Program-made: the position numbers and the translations under genes | NCBI GenBank assembly: GCA_003945285.1 | Contig: AP019005.1 | Location: forward strand, 434,001-498,000 | Reading direction: 5' to 3' | DNA from: Hydrogenimonas sp. | GTDB lineage: Bacteria > Campylobacterota > Campylobacteria > Campylobacterales > Hydrogenimonadaceae | Length of the DNA stretch: 64,000 nucleotides | Notes under the pieces: model-generated | What the model saw: the letters and a program-made list of their open reading frames with translations, nothing else | Told to the model about the DNA's origin: nothing | The model's database searches: none | Part shown: positions 9,365-17,401 of the stretch, piece by piece | Numbering within the stretch: position 1 is the first letter of the stretch | How the letters are laid out: each line of letters starts with the position of its first letter

Positions 9365-10295
9365 GGTAAACTTCTTTCGTTGTGTGATTTGGTTTGAAAT
9401 TTATATAAAATAACCAACCAATTATACCAACAAATATTTTTGTTAGGTATAAAAGTAGTGAAACCATAACGGCATCGGATACATTTATTCCATAAAGTGC
9501 CATACCGGCAGTCATAACACCTTCACGTACCCCAATTCCGCCAAGAGATATTGGAATGACAGTAGCTATATATACTAGAGGCATTATTGACATAAGATTC
9601 AAAAATGTGATGTTAAGACCAAAATACAGTGAAAATAGATAACTAACAATAATATCTCCAAACTGACCAAGAGCGGAAAGTAAAAGTATAACTACCAAAT
9701 CTTTATACTTTATAGATATTTTTTTATTTATGAGGTATTTAGTAGCAACCAATACCATAATTATGGCAAATATAGACAAGATAATTAACGTGAATCCAAA
9801 ATCCAGTTTTGTTCTTATTGTGTTATTGAATGGTAATGAGAACATCAGAATTAGACCAAGAGCAAAAAGTCCTCCAGTACGTTCGATAAAAACTGCAAGC
9901 AAAGACTTCGTTTTCGAGAGATGATAAACTTTGCTGATGTAGTATAGCCTAATAGCATCTCCTCCTATTGCTCCGGGTATGAATATATTGAAAAATGAAC
10001 CTATGAGATAAAGTTTGTATAAGAGTGGTAGAAAATAGGCTTTTTCTTTTATAAGCATTAGTACGTATTTCCAGCGCACCGTCATAAAAATTAGTGAAAT
10101 TAGCATTACTATAATTGAAACAAATATATACAATATAATATCAGTTCCAAACTTGGCAAGTGTTTCAAAGTCTAACTTTAAAATTAAATATAGCAATAAT
10201 GAAACAGAAATCATTATTTTTGCAACAAGAAGCAAAAGTCTTCTGTTTTTTTTATCATTAGTTTCAGGAAAGTATGTATTTTCAACTATTTTCAT
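9351..10295 (-). CDS. Lysylphosphatidylglycerol synthase TM-region/UPF0104 membrane protein
   Basis: 314 residues with about eight membrane helices. The family signature is seen as FNIFIPGAIGGDAIRLYY near residue 107 and PISLGGIGVREGV near 255. Members of this flippase-like superfamily are found in polysaccharide and lipid-linked sugar clusters. A lipid-carrier transport role is likely but unproven. The gene overlaps GT2 upstream (14 bases) and ATP-grasp downstream. Codon use is strongly A+T-biased compared with rmlA and rmlB. Confidence 0.85.
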   Translation of the reverse strand: MKIVENTYFPETNDKKNRRLLLLVAKIMISVSLLLYLILKLDFETLAKFGTDIILYIFVSIIVMLISLIFMTVRWKYVLMLIKEKAYFLPLLYKLYLIGSFFNIFIPGAIGGDAIRLYYISKVYHLSKTKSLLAVFIERTGGLFALGLILMFSLPFNNTIRTKLDFGFTLIILSIFAIIMVLVATKYLINKKISIKYKDLVVILLLSALGQFGDIIVSYLFSLYFGLNITFLNLMSIMPLVYIATVIPISLGGIGVREGVMTAGMALYGINVSDAVMVSLLLYLTKIFVGIIGWLFYINFKPNHTTKEVYHESK

Positions 10296-11247
10296 ATTGC
10301 TTATCTGTTTTTAGATCAAATGTTGCTTCAGATATAGCATAAAGCGGCCGATCTTTTGTTTCATTGAATATTTTTCCTATGTATAGTCCTAATATGCCGA
10401 GATTTGCAAATAAAAGACCTCCTATAAAATAAATGGAGACCATGACACTTGTCCATCCTGGAACAGGAATACTGTAGACGAAATATTTGATAATTAGCCA
10501 AAAAGCATATAAAATACTCAGAAAAGTAATTAAAAAACCAAACTCAATAGAAAGGCGTAGAGGCTTATTGGAGTGGGCAATAATCGTATCAACAGCTAAG
10601 GATACGAGTTTTCTAAAAGAGTATGAGCTTTGCCCATAGGCTCTTGGAGCATGCTCAATATCGATATTTATCCGTCGAAAGCCCAGCCATGTTACAAATG
10701 GTGCGTAACCTCTATTTTGTTCGCGCATTTTGCGAAAGTATCCTACAACATTTTGTGAAATAATACTGAAGTTTCCTGTGGTTTCATCATGTTCCATACC
10801 GCTTAAAAATTTTAAAGTCTTATTATATATTTTGGAAGTTAGTTTCTTTAAAAAAGTATCTTTTCTCTCTACTCGCCTGCCAAAAACTACATCATAACCC
10901 TCTTGCGCTTTGTTGTAGAGTTTGATTATCTCTTCGGGCTGATCTTGAAGATCGCAATCCATCACTACGACCCACTCTCCCTCGGCGTAGTCCAGTCCTG
11001 CTGTGATAGCTCGATGTTGTCCGAAGTTTCTTGAAAGCTTGATACCTTTCACCCGGGGATCTTTCGCGGATAACTGCAAAATGACATCCCACGCTTCATC
11101 GGGACTGTGATCGTTGACCATGATGATGTCGAAATTTTCCGTGATGGGTGTCAGGGTTTTTACCAACCGTTCATATAGTTCAGGCAAAGCTCTGGCGCAG
11201 CCGTAGACCGGTGTTACGACGGATATATATGGTTGTTTATTCGGCAT
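10282..11247 (-). CDS. Family 2 glycosyltransferase, GtrB/ArnC/DPM1-like
   Basis: 321 residues. An N-terminal GT-A domain carries VTPVYGC near the start and the metal-binding DCD at 97-99 (MDCDLQDQPEEI). Two membrane helices follow at about 228-295, the layout of polyprenyl-phosphate glycosyltransferases such as GtrB and ArnC. It probably loads the finished sugar onto undecaprenyl phosphate at the inner membrane. The adjacent UPF0104 gene, overlapping by 14 bases, could act on that product. It overlaps rmlB by 11 bases. Confidence 0.9.
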   Translation of the reverse strand: MPNKQPYISVVTPVYGCARALPELYERLVKTLTPITENFDIIMVNDHSPDEAWDVILQLSAKDPRVKGIKLSRNFGQHRAITAGLDYAEGEWVVVMDCDLQDQPEEIIKLYNKAQEGYDVVFGRRVERKDTFLKKLTSKIYNKTLKFLSGMEHDETTGNFSIISQNVVGYFRKMREQNRGYAPFVTWLGFRRINIDIEHAPRAYGQSSYSFRKLVSLAVDTIIAHSNKPLRLSIEFGFLITFLSILYAFWLIIKYFVYSIPVPGWTSVMVSIYFIGGLLFANLGILGLYIGKIFNETKDRPLYAISEATFDLKTDKQYENS

Positions 11248-12373
11248 TGTATCTCTCCAGGTACCATTCGACAGTTTTGACTATGCCGCTTTCGAAGTTT
11301 TCATCTGCCTTCCAGCCGAGCTCGTTTTCTATTTTTGTTGCATCTATGGCATAGCGGCGGTCGTGGCCGGGGCGGTCTTCTACAAATGTTATGAGGCTTT
11401 TATAGGTTTTGGGTTTCGGGTTTTGGGCGGGGAAACGGGTGTTCTTTTCTATCGGGTAGAGTTCATCCAGAATTTCACATATCTTGTTTGCGATGTAGAG
11501 GTTGTCCCGCTCATTGCGGCCGCCGATGTTGTAGGTTTCGCCCGCCGAGCCCCTGTGATAGGCCAGGTCTATCCCTTTGCAGTGGTCAAGCACGTAGAGC
11601 CAGTCACGTATGTTTCGGCCGTCTCCGTAGATGGGTATGGCTCTTCCTTTCAAGGCGTTTCTGATGATGGTAGGGATGAGCTTTTCGTCATGCTGCTTGG
11701 GCCCGTAGTTGTTAGAGCAGTTTGTAATTACGGTATTCATGCCGTAGGTGTGATGGTAGCTTCTGACTATCATGTCGCTCGAGGCCTTGGAGGCGGAGTA
11801 GGGTGAGTTGGGCGCATATGGGGTCTCTTCGGTAAAAAGCCCGGTCTCCCCCAGCGTACCGTATACTTCGTCCGTGCTGATGTGGTGGAATCTGGGGAGA
11901 GTTTGGTCGGTCGATAGTCGATGGCCGATGGCCGATAGTGATTTTTGTGAATATTTTTCTTTGTACCGAAAGGGTCCGCTCATCCAGTGCCTGTAGGCTA
12001 CGTCAAGCAGTGTAAATGTGCCGTTTACGTTGGTCTCGATGAAAATACCGGGGTTTTTTATGGAGTTGTCCACATGGCTTTCGGCAGCGAAGTGGATGAC
12101 ACCTTTTATGTCGTAGGTGTCGAAAATATGTTCGACCAGCTCCCGGTTACAGATATCTCCTTTTACGAAAGTATAGCGCGGATGGTCTTCGACCTCTTTG
12201 AGGTTTTCAAGGTTCCCGGCATAGGTCAGCAGATCGAGGTTCACCAGATGATACCCGGGATACTTTTCCAGAAAGTAGGGAATGAAGTTGCTGCCGATAA
12301 ATCCGGCACAACCGGTCACCAGAATGTGTACAGGGTGCGGCTGCCGGGATGCGGTATATGGTTTTTCAGGCAT
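11237..12373 (-). CDS. rmlB: dTDP-glucose 4,6-dehydratase, with two in-frame repeat insertions
   Basis: 378 residues, longer than the usual 330-360. It makes dTDP-4-keto-6-deoxy-glucose from dTDP-glucose. Motifs seen are GCAGFIG at 21-27, HFAAESHVDNS, HHISTDEVYG with the catalytic TDE, and YSASKASSD with the catalytic Tyr and Lys. Two insertions are unusual: about residues 137-160 (SQKSLSAIGHRLSTDQTLP), coded by CGATGGC-like heptads, and about 311-322 (around AQNPKPKT), coded by TTTTGGG-like heptads. Both lie in variable loops, so activity may be kept. The N-terminal extension (about 14 residues) overlaps the upstream relic. Confidence 0.95.
   Translation of the reverse strand: MPEKPYTASRQPHPVHILVTGCAGFIGSNFIPYFLEKYPGYHLVNLDLLTYAGNLENLKEVEDHPRYTFVKGDICNRELVEHIFDTYDIKGVIHFAAESHVDNSIKNPGIFIETNVNGTFTLLDVAYRHWMSGPFRYKEKYSQKSLSAIGHRLSTDQTLPRFHHISTDEVYGTLGETGLFTEETPYAPNSPYSASKASSDMIVRSYHHTYGMNTVITNCSNNYGPKQHDEKLIPTIIRNALKGRAIPIYGDGRNIRDWLYVLDHCKGIDLAYHRGSAGETYNIGGRNERDNLYIANKICEILDELYPIEKNTRFPAQNPKPKTYKSLITFVEDRPGHDRRYAIDATKIENELGWKADENFESGIVKTVEWYLERYNAE
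11403..11430. repeat. TTTTGGG-type heptad insertion inside rmlB
   Basis: The top strand reads GGTTTTGGGTTTCGGGTTTTGGGC. In the rmlB frame it codes QNPKPKT just before the conserved LITFVEDRPGHD block, where other RmlB proteins have only a short linker. The same heptads occur at 28,230-28,258, and in the opposite sense at 15,102-15,139. Confidence 0.6.
11904..11941. repeat. CGATGGC/CGATAGT heptad insertion inside rmlB
   Basis: The top strand reads CGGTCGATAGTCGATGGCC followed by GATGGCCGATAGTG, a heptad-like tandem array. It codes SAIGHRLS within an insertion that precedes the conserved RFHHISTDEVYG block. It keeps the frame. Confidence 0.55.
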
Positions 12374-12581
12374 TTGGGTTTTCCGTTTTTCTTTTTAAAG
12401 AGTTTATCAAACCATATATTATTTTAAGGACTGTTTCACATCCGTTTATATTGGATAAAACGGAATATACGGCTCCAATCATCCGGCCGACCGGTCGAAA
12501 TTTTTCACCCGGGTGAAATTGATCCAGCCGCTCATGATCACTCAAAACCAAACCCTCCAAATTCCATACCCTCCTACCCAC
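12366..12581 (-). pseudogene. Internally deleted four-helix-bundle (S23/IVP) protein relic
   Basis: The 71-codon frame starts with GTG next to the rmlA stop and runs into rmlB by 8 bases. Residues 22-46 (FHPGEKFRPVGRMIGAV, then YSVLSNIN) line up with the family signature F-P-x-E-E-K-F-x-L-x-x-Q-x-R-R-A-A-V-S-I-P-S-N-I-A-E-G. The ending GLINSLKRKTENPNA is a typical C-terminus of this family; the intact copy at 14,669-15,007 ends LTGLINNIK. The middle helices are missing (71 against about 122 residues) and the signature is worn, so I call it a relic. Short repeat words flank it (ATAGTAGATAGTGGGTAGG at the right). Confidence 0.5.
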
Positions 12582-13450
12582 TATCTACTATGCGCCATCT
12601 CTACCATATACTGCCCATATTCCGATTTCAAATATGGCTTGGCTAACTCAATAAGCTGTTTGGAGCTTATCCACCCTTTGTAGTGGGCGATCTCCTCTAT
12701 ACAGGCCACTTTGTAGCCCTGCCTGTGCTCTATGGTCCTTATAAACTGGCTCGCTTCGGCCAGGCTCTCGTGTGTTCCGGTATCGAGCCAGGCGTAACCG
12801 CGCCTTAGCAGTTGAACTTCAAGTTTGCCACGTTTGAGGTACTCCTGGTTGACGGATGTTATCTCAAGTTCTCCTCTTGCGGAGGGCTTTACGTTTTTGG
12901 CTATCTCTATTACATCGTTGTCGTAAAAGTAGAGACCGGTCACCGCAAAGTTGCTTCTCGGTTTTTCAGGCTTCTCTTCTATAGAGAGCACTTTCAGGTT
13001 TTCATCAAATTCTACAACACCGAAGCGCTCCGGATCTTTCACCTGGTAGCCGAAAATAGTGGCCCCGTCTCTTTTAGATGCGGCCTTTTCCAAAATTGGG
13101 GTCAGGCCGGGACCGTAGAAGATGTTGTCGCCCAGTATGAGGCAGACGTTGTCGTCACCTATAAACTCTTCGCCTATGATGAATGCCTGAGCTAGGCCGT
13201 CGGGACTCTCCTGAACGGCATAACTGAATCTCATACCGAGATGAGTTCCGTCCCCCAGAAGCTCTTCGAATCTCCCCAGATCGTTCGGTGTGGAGATAAT
13301 CAATACCTCTTTGATCCCTGCCAGCATGATGACGGAAAGGGGATAGTATATCATCGGCTTGTCGTATATGGGCAGGAGCTGTTTGCTTATAACCTCGGTT
13401 ATAGGGTACAGGCGCGTACCGCTACCGCCGGCTAGAATTATCGCTTTCAT
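12581..13450 (-). CDS. rmlA: Glucose-1-phosphate thymidylyltransferase
   Basis: 289 residues, full length. It makes dTDP-glucose from glucose-1-phosphate and dTTP and feeds RmlB. The N-terminus has the nucleotidyltransferase motif GGSGTRLYP (8-16), then [17 protein letters not shown]; the central [10 protein letters not shown] and later [16 protein letters not shown] are typical of RmlA. It is the first gene of the minus-strand polysaccharide operon. The last codons (HSR) fall within repeat-like DNA that continues past the stop, so the natural C-terminus may have been altered slightly. Confidence 0.95.
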   Translation of the reverse strand: MKAIILAGGSGTRLYPITEVISKQLLPIYDKPMIYYPLSVIMLAGIKEVLIISTPNDLGRFEELLGDGTHLGMRFSYAVQESPDGLAQAFIIGEEFIGDDNVCLILGDNIFYGPGLTPILEKAASKRDGATIFGYQVKDPERFGVVEFDENLKVLSIEEKPEKPRSNFAVTGLYFYDNDVIEIAKNVKPSARGELEITSVNQEYLKRGKLEVQLLRRGYAWLDTGTHESLAEASQFIRTIEHRQGYKVACIEEIAHYKGWISSKQLIELAKPYLKSEYGQYMVEMAHSR

Positions 13451-13653
13451 GAGATATTCGTTCTTTTAATTTGGAATTAATAGATTTTCGGACTATATAT
13501 CATATTCGATATCAATAGTAATGAAAAAATAATTATAGTGTGTTTAAACCGGATAGAAATTCAACAAACGTACTGGAAAAGATGGTGGGACAATCTCTTT
13601 TTAAAAAGTTTTTCAATATAATAATACGCTAAAACACAACAAAAAGATATAAA
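13451..13653. promoter_or_regulatory. Divergent promoter region between rmlA and cysD
   Basis: This A+T-rich 203-base spacer must start both operons. A good -10 box (TATAAT, 13,617-13,622) lies 31 bases before the cysD ATG; no clear TTGACA-like -35 box is seen, as is common in this phylum. For the minus strand several TATA-rich stretches lie at 13,490-13,545 but none stands out. No operator palindrome was found. Confidence 0.45.
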
Positions 13654-14562
13654 ATGAGTGAATCTGCAATAACACATCTGAAACAGTTGGAAGCCGAAAG
13701 TATCTATATTTTAAGAGAAGTGGCATCGACATTTGCCAATCCTGTCATGATGTACTCCATCGGCAAAGACAGTTCTGTAATGCTCCATCTTGCCATGAAA
13801 GCCTTCTATCCGGCGAAACCTCCTTTTCCGCTTCTTCATGTCGATACGCTATGGAAGTTCAAAGAGATGATTGAGTTTCGCGACCGCAGGGTCAAGGAGC
13901 TTGGAGTCGATCTGATTGTACACAGCAACCCCGAAGGTATTGAGATGGGGATAAACCCTTTTGTGCACGGCTCTAAAGTCCATACCGACATTATGAAGAC
14001 GCAGGCTCTGAAGCAGGCGCTAAATGCGGGTGGATACGATGCCGTTATAGGAGGGGCGAGGCGAGATGAAGAGAAGAGCCGGGCAAAAGAGCGGATTTTC
14101 TCCTTCAGGGACAAAAACCATAGATGGGACCCGAAAAACCAGAGGCCGGAGCTCTGGAGTCTTTTCAATACCAAAATCCACAAAGGCGAGAGTGTACGTG
14201 TCTTTCCTCTTTCGAACTGGACCGAGCTTGATATCTGGCAGTACATCTATCTTGAGAATATTCCCATCGTTCCGCTCTATTTTGCGAAAGAACGTCCTGT
14301 CGTGGAGTATGAAGGTGCCAAGATCATGGTGGATGACGACCGAATGCCGGAAGAGCTGAGAAAAAAGGCGAAAATGGAAAAGGTGCGCTTCAGAACCCTG
14401 GGCTGCTACCCGCTCAGCGGCGCCATTGAGTCGAATGCATCCACACTGCCCCAGGTAATCCAGGAGATGCTGCTGAGCCGAAGCAGTGAGCGTGAAGGAA
14501 GGTTGATAGACAAAGACCAGGAGGGGTCGATGGAGAAGAAGAAGATAGAGGGGTATTTTTAA
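13654..14562 (+). CDS. cysD: Sulfate adenylyltransferase subunit 2
   Basis: 302 residues, the usual CysD length. With CysN it forms APS from sulfate and ATP. The PP-loop motif [15 protein letters not shown] lies at about 31-45; [21 protein letters not shown] and [10 protein letters not shown] are further family blocks. The start follows a TATAAT promoter, with only a weak ribosome site. The normal partner cysN does not follow at once: a four-helix-bundle gene and repeat words separate them by about 520 bases. A perfect 6-bp hairpin (AAACGC, loop GAA, GCGTTT; 14,561-14,575) sits just at the stop. Confidence 0.97.
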   Translation: MSESAITHLKQLEAESIYILREVASTFANPVMMYSIGKDSSVMLHLAMKAFYPAKPPFPLLHVDTLWKFKEMIEFRDRRVKELGVDLIVHSNPEGIEMGINPFVHGSKVHTDIMKTQALKQALNAGGYDAVIGGARRDEEKSRAKERIFSFRDKNHRWDPKNQRPELWSLFNTKIHKGESVRVFPLSNWTELDIWQYIYLENIPIVPLYFAKERPVVEYEGAKIMVDDDRMPEELRKKAKMEKVRFRTLGCYPLSGAIESNASTLPQVIQEMLLSRSSEREGRLIDKDQEGSMEKKKIEGYF

Positions 14563-14580
14563 ACGCGAAGCGTTTAGGGA

Positions 14581-14612
14581 GCGTGCAGCCGGCAGCGTGC
14601 AGTTTGCAGTAG
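14581..14612. repeat. GCAG-word repeat, left flank of the four-helix-bundle gene
   Basis: GCGTGCAGCCGGCAGCGTGC followed by AGTTTGCAGTAGG repeats the words GTGCAG, GGCAG and TTGCAG at seven- to eight-base intervals. The same words appear in reverse-complement sense at 15,006-15,039 beyond the gene. Confidence 0.5.
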
Positions 14613-14668
14613 GAAAGAGGAATTGAAGAGTTTACGGTTTGCAATATTTATGTTTCGGGGATCTGTTT

Positions 14669-15007
14669 ATGAAGTGTGAAAACCTGGATGTCTGGAAACG
14701 GGCTGCGGCGTTGAGTGCTGAAATTTATATTTATCTGGAAGAGTGTAGGAATTTCGGTTTTAAAGAGCAGTTGACCAGATCCGGTCTGTCTGTGCCCAGC
14801 AATATTGCCGAAGGAATGGAACGTATGTCGAACCAGGAAAAAAGAAGATTTTTGGATATCGCAAGAGCATCGCTGGCGGAAGCAAGAACACAGATTTATA
14901 TCGGGATGAAAATCAACTACATTACCAGGGAAAGAGGTAAAATATGGCTCGAGGAGTCAGAAAATATAGCTAGAATGCTTACAGGACTGATAAACAACAT
15001 AAAGTAA
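14669..15007 (+). CDS. Four-helix-bundle protein (S23/IVP, avd-like)
   Basis: 112 residues from the ATG at 14,669, which follows GGGGA by eight bases; an upstream ATG at 14,639 is less likely. The family signature is clear: NLDVWKRA at the start, LTRSGLSVPSNIAEG in the middle, then NQEKRRFLDIARASLAEARTQ and a final LTGLINNIK. This family was first found in intervening sequences of 23S rRNA genes and is related to the Avd protein of diversity-generating retroelements; its cellular role is unknown. Here it lies inside the cysD-cysN operon, framed by repeat words in opposite senses, as if inserted as a cassette. Confidence 0.85.
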   Translation: MKCENLDVWKRAAALSAEIYIYLEECRNFGFKEQLTRSGLSVPSNIAEGMERMSNQEKRRFLDIARASLAEARTQIYIGMKINYITRERGKIWLEESENIARMLTGLINNIK

Positions 15008-15039
15008 ACTGCATGCTGCATACTGCACGCTGCAAACTC
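15006..15039. repeat. GCAG-word repeat in reverse sense, right flank of the four-helix-bundle gene
   Basis: AACTGCATGCTGCATACTGC followed by ACGCTGCAAACT contains CTGCACGC and CTGCAAACT, reverse complements of GCGTGCAG and AGTTTGCAG at 14,595-14,609, though in a different order. Word repeats in opposite sense on either side set off the gene as a unit. Confidence 0.5.
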
Positions 15040-15083
15040 ATACGTAAAAAATTTTCGAATAACCAAATATAAGCGAGCAATCA

Positions 15084-16619
15084 ATGACAAACAAAACAGA
15101 TAAACCCAAAACCCAAAACCCAACCTCCCAAAACCTCCTAGACTCCGATATCATCGGCTACCTGAAAGAGCATGAGAACAAAGAGATGCTTCGGTTTATA
15201 ACATGCGGCAGTGTCGATGACGGCAAGTCGACTCTTATCGGGCGGCTGCTTTATGACAGCAAGATGATATTCGAAGACCAGATCGCCGCCGCCAAAAACG
15301 AGACCAGGAAGTATGGTACCGTAGGGGATGCCGAGATAGATTTTGCGCTTTTGGTAGACGGGCTTCAGAGTGAGAGGGAGCAGGGCATAACTATAGATGT
15401 GGCTTACCGCTTCTTCTCTACCGACAAGCGAAAATATATCATCGCCGACACGCCGGGGCACGAGCAGTATACCCGCAATATGGTCACTGGGGGCAGTACG
15501 GCCGATCTTGCCGTTATTTTGATAGATGCCAGAAAGGGTGTTTTGACCCAGACGAGACGGCACTCGTTTCTTGTAGGTCTGTTGGGCATACGCAACATTG
15601 TGGTTGCGATCAACAAGATGGATCTTGTCGATTACAGTGAAGAGCGTTTCGGGGAGATTGCTTCGGACTATAGGCAGATGTATGAAAAGCTCAAATTCTC
15701 ACTGCCTTACAAGAGCTTTCACCAAAAGATCGACTTCATTCCCATCTCCGCTCTGAAGGGTGACAATGTGGTTGAAGCATCCGGGAATATGCCCTGGTAC
15801 GAGGGAGATGCCCTTCTGCCCTATCTGGACGGTGTGAAGATAGAGAGAAGCGACTTTCAGGCTTTTCGTTTTCCTGTGCAGTATGTGAACCGTCCGAATC
15901 TAGACTTTCGCGGTTTTGCCGGTACCATAGCTTCCGGCGGTGTGGCGGAGGGTGATCGTATTGTTGTTTACCCTTCGAAGAAGAGCTCTGCTGTTAAATC
16001 TATTGTTCCTCCGGTTAGTCCGGAGGTGTTAGCGGGCAGCGGTCAGAATGCAGTTAGCAGTGGGCAGAATGCAGTGGGCAGTGGGCAGTGTGTTGCCGGG
16101 GTTGAGGAGGCTTTTGCTCCTTTGGCGGTTACCTTGACTCTTAGTGACGAGATCGATATCTCCCGGGGTGATCTGATGGTCAGGGAGGGTGAGAAAGAGC
16201 CCTATTTCAGTGACAGTTTTGAAGCGATGCTTGTCTGGATGGATGAAGAGCCTCTTAAAAACAGGGAGTATATCGTCAAACTATACTCCAAGGAGGTCAA
16301 TGCGGTTGTAGGTGCCATCATGTTCAAGCGTGATGTCAATAGCTGGGAGAAGCTGGAGGCGAAGAGTCTGGAGTTGAACGACATAGCCCGTGTGAAGATC
16401 GATCTTAATGAAAAAGTGGCGTTCGATCTCTATGAAGAGAACAAGCGTACGGGAGCTTTTATATTGATCGACAAGCTTACAAACAATACCGTGGCCGCAG
16501 GTATGATTGCCGGTATCTCTACAAAACAGAAAAGAGAGAGAGTCTATACCGAATCCGAAAAGGCGCTGAACGCTTTCATCAGAGAGCACTTTCCCGAGTG
16601 GGAGTGTAAAGCCATATGA
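15084..16619 (+). CDS. cysN: Sulfate adenylyltransferase subunit 1 (GTPase), with repeat-coded additions
   Basis: 511 residues. The GTPase subunit of ATP sulfurylase drives APS formation by CysD. G1 is GSVDDGKST (42-50), G3 is DTPGHEQYTRNM and G4 is NKMD. Two parts are odd. The N-terminus (KPKTQNPTSQN) is coded by ACCCAAA heptads, the reverse complement of the TTTTGGG words seen elsewhere. Residues about 316-336 (GSGQNAVSSGQNAVGSGQ) are coded by GGCAGTG-type words in domain 2, where other CysN proteins go straight into the EEAFA block. Both keep the frame and spare the catalytic motifs. Confidence 0.95.
   Translation: MTNKTDKPKTQNPTSQNLLDSDIIGYLKEHENKEMLRFITCGSVDDGKSTLIGRLLYDSKMIFEDQIAAAKNETRKYGTVGDAEIDFALLVDGLQSEREQGITIDVAYRFFSTDKRKYIIADTPGHEQYTRNMVTGGSTADLAVILIDARKGVLTQTRRHSFLVGLLGIRNIVVAINKMDLVDYSEERFGEIASDYRQMYEKLKFSLPYKSFHQKIDFIPISALKGDNVVEASGNMPWYEGDALLPYLDGVKIERSDFQAFRFPVQYVNRPNLDFRGFAGTIASGGVAEGDRIVVYPSKKSSAVKSIVPPVSPEVLAGSGQNAVSSGQNAVGSGQCVAGVEEAFAPLAVTLTLSDEIDISRGDLMVREGEKEPYFSDSFEAMLVWMDEEPLKNREYIVKLYSKEVNAVVGAIMFKRDVNSWEKLEAKSLELNDIARVKIDLNEKVAFDLYEENKRTGAFILIDKLTNNTVAAGMIAGISTKQKRERVYTESEKALNAFIREHFPEWECKAI
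15102..15139. repeat. ACCCAAA heptads at the cysN N-terminus
   Basis: AACCCAAAACCCAAAACCCA followed by ACCTCCCAAAACCTCC lies within the first codons of cysN, coding PKTQNPTSQN. It matches the reverse complement of the TTTTGGG words in rmlB and after argC. Confidence 0.55.
16031..16090. repeat. GGCAGTG-type words inserted in cysN
   Basis: AGCGGGCAGC, AGTTAGCAGTGGGCAG and GCAGTGGGCAGTGGGCAG occur in a row within cysN, coding an Ala/Gly/Ser/Gln-rich stretch. The same words (GTGGGTAGTGGGCAGCGGGC) open the intergenic array at 28,156. The insertion is in frame. Confidence 0.6.
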
Positions 16620-16663
16620 GTGCGGCCGCACTATTTTCGGAAGCAGGGTAGAGGTCTTTTTCA

Positions 16664-17389
16664 ATGTATCGTGAGACCAACATACGTTCAATCGTCAAAG
16701 GGATAAGCTGGCGCTTCGTCGCCACAGGTACGACAATTACGATTGTCTATCTCTTTTTCGGGCGGCTAGATCTTGCCGTAGCGGCGGGTGTGATAGAGAC
16801 CGGTCTCAAAGTGGCTCTTTACTGGGGGCACGAGAAGATATGGCAGCGCATCAGGTTCGGAAAAAAACGAATAGAACCTTTCAATGTGTGGTTTACGGGC
16901 CTGCCGTTGAGCGGAAAGAGTACCATTGCCGATAAGGTTTACGAAAAGCTTCAGAAACTCGATATTCCCCTGGAGCGTATAGATTCGAAAGATATCAGAG
17001 AGCTCATCCCCGACCTGGGTTACACCAGAGAAGAGAGAAACAGGCATATGAAGCGGATAGGCCACCTGATACAGACGCTGCAGAAAAACTCCATATCTAC
17101 GGTCGCCTCTTTCGTATCTCCCTACCGTGAATCGAGAAAAGCGATACGTACGATGGTGAAGAACAACATCGTAGTCTATGTAAAGGCCGATATACAAACA
17201 TGCCGGAAACGTGACTACAAAGGTGTCTATGAGAAGGCTTTGAACGGTGAGCTCAAAAACTTTACCGGTATCAGTGATGTCTATGAGGAACCTAAGCATG
17301 CCGAGATCGTGATCGATACCGAAAAGGTAGATCCAGATGAAGCTGCCGAAACCGTTTACAGGTATATCAAAAAGCACTACATAAAATAA
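16664..17389 (+). CDS. DUF2061 membrane domain fused to a divergent adenylylsulfate-kinase domain
   Basis: 241 residues. Residues 1-65 match DUF2061 (IRSIVKGISWRFVATGTT, ending YWGHEKIWQRI), with two hydrophobic helices. Residues 72-241 are CysC-like: Walker A GLPLSGKST (79-87), then YTREERNRHMKRIGHL and SFVSPYRESRKAIR. The usual [10 protein letters not shown] block is replaced by DSKDIRELIP, so substrate contacts differ from the canonical CysC encoded next. It could be a membrane-tethered APS kinase or act on another sulfated or phosphorylated nucleotide. It lies 44 bases after cysN and 6 before cysC. Confidence 0.85.
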   Translation: MYRETNIRSIVKGISWRFVATGTTITIVYLFFGRLDLAVAAGVIETGLKVALYWGHEKIWQRIRFGKKRIEPFNVWFTGLPLSGKSTIADKVYEKLQKLDIPLERIDSKDIRELIPDLGYTREERNRHMKRIGHLIQTLQKNSISTVASFVSPYRESRKAIRTMVKNNIVVYVKADIQTCRKRDYKGVYEKALNGELKNFTGISDVYEEPKHAEIVIDTEKVDPDEAAETVYRYIKKHYIK

Positions 17390-17401
17390 GAGGAAGTGAA
17401 A

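Noticed and set aside
16031-16090. Frameshift or sequencing error in cysN
   Set aside because: The addition keeps the frame, and all CysN motifs continue on both sides.
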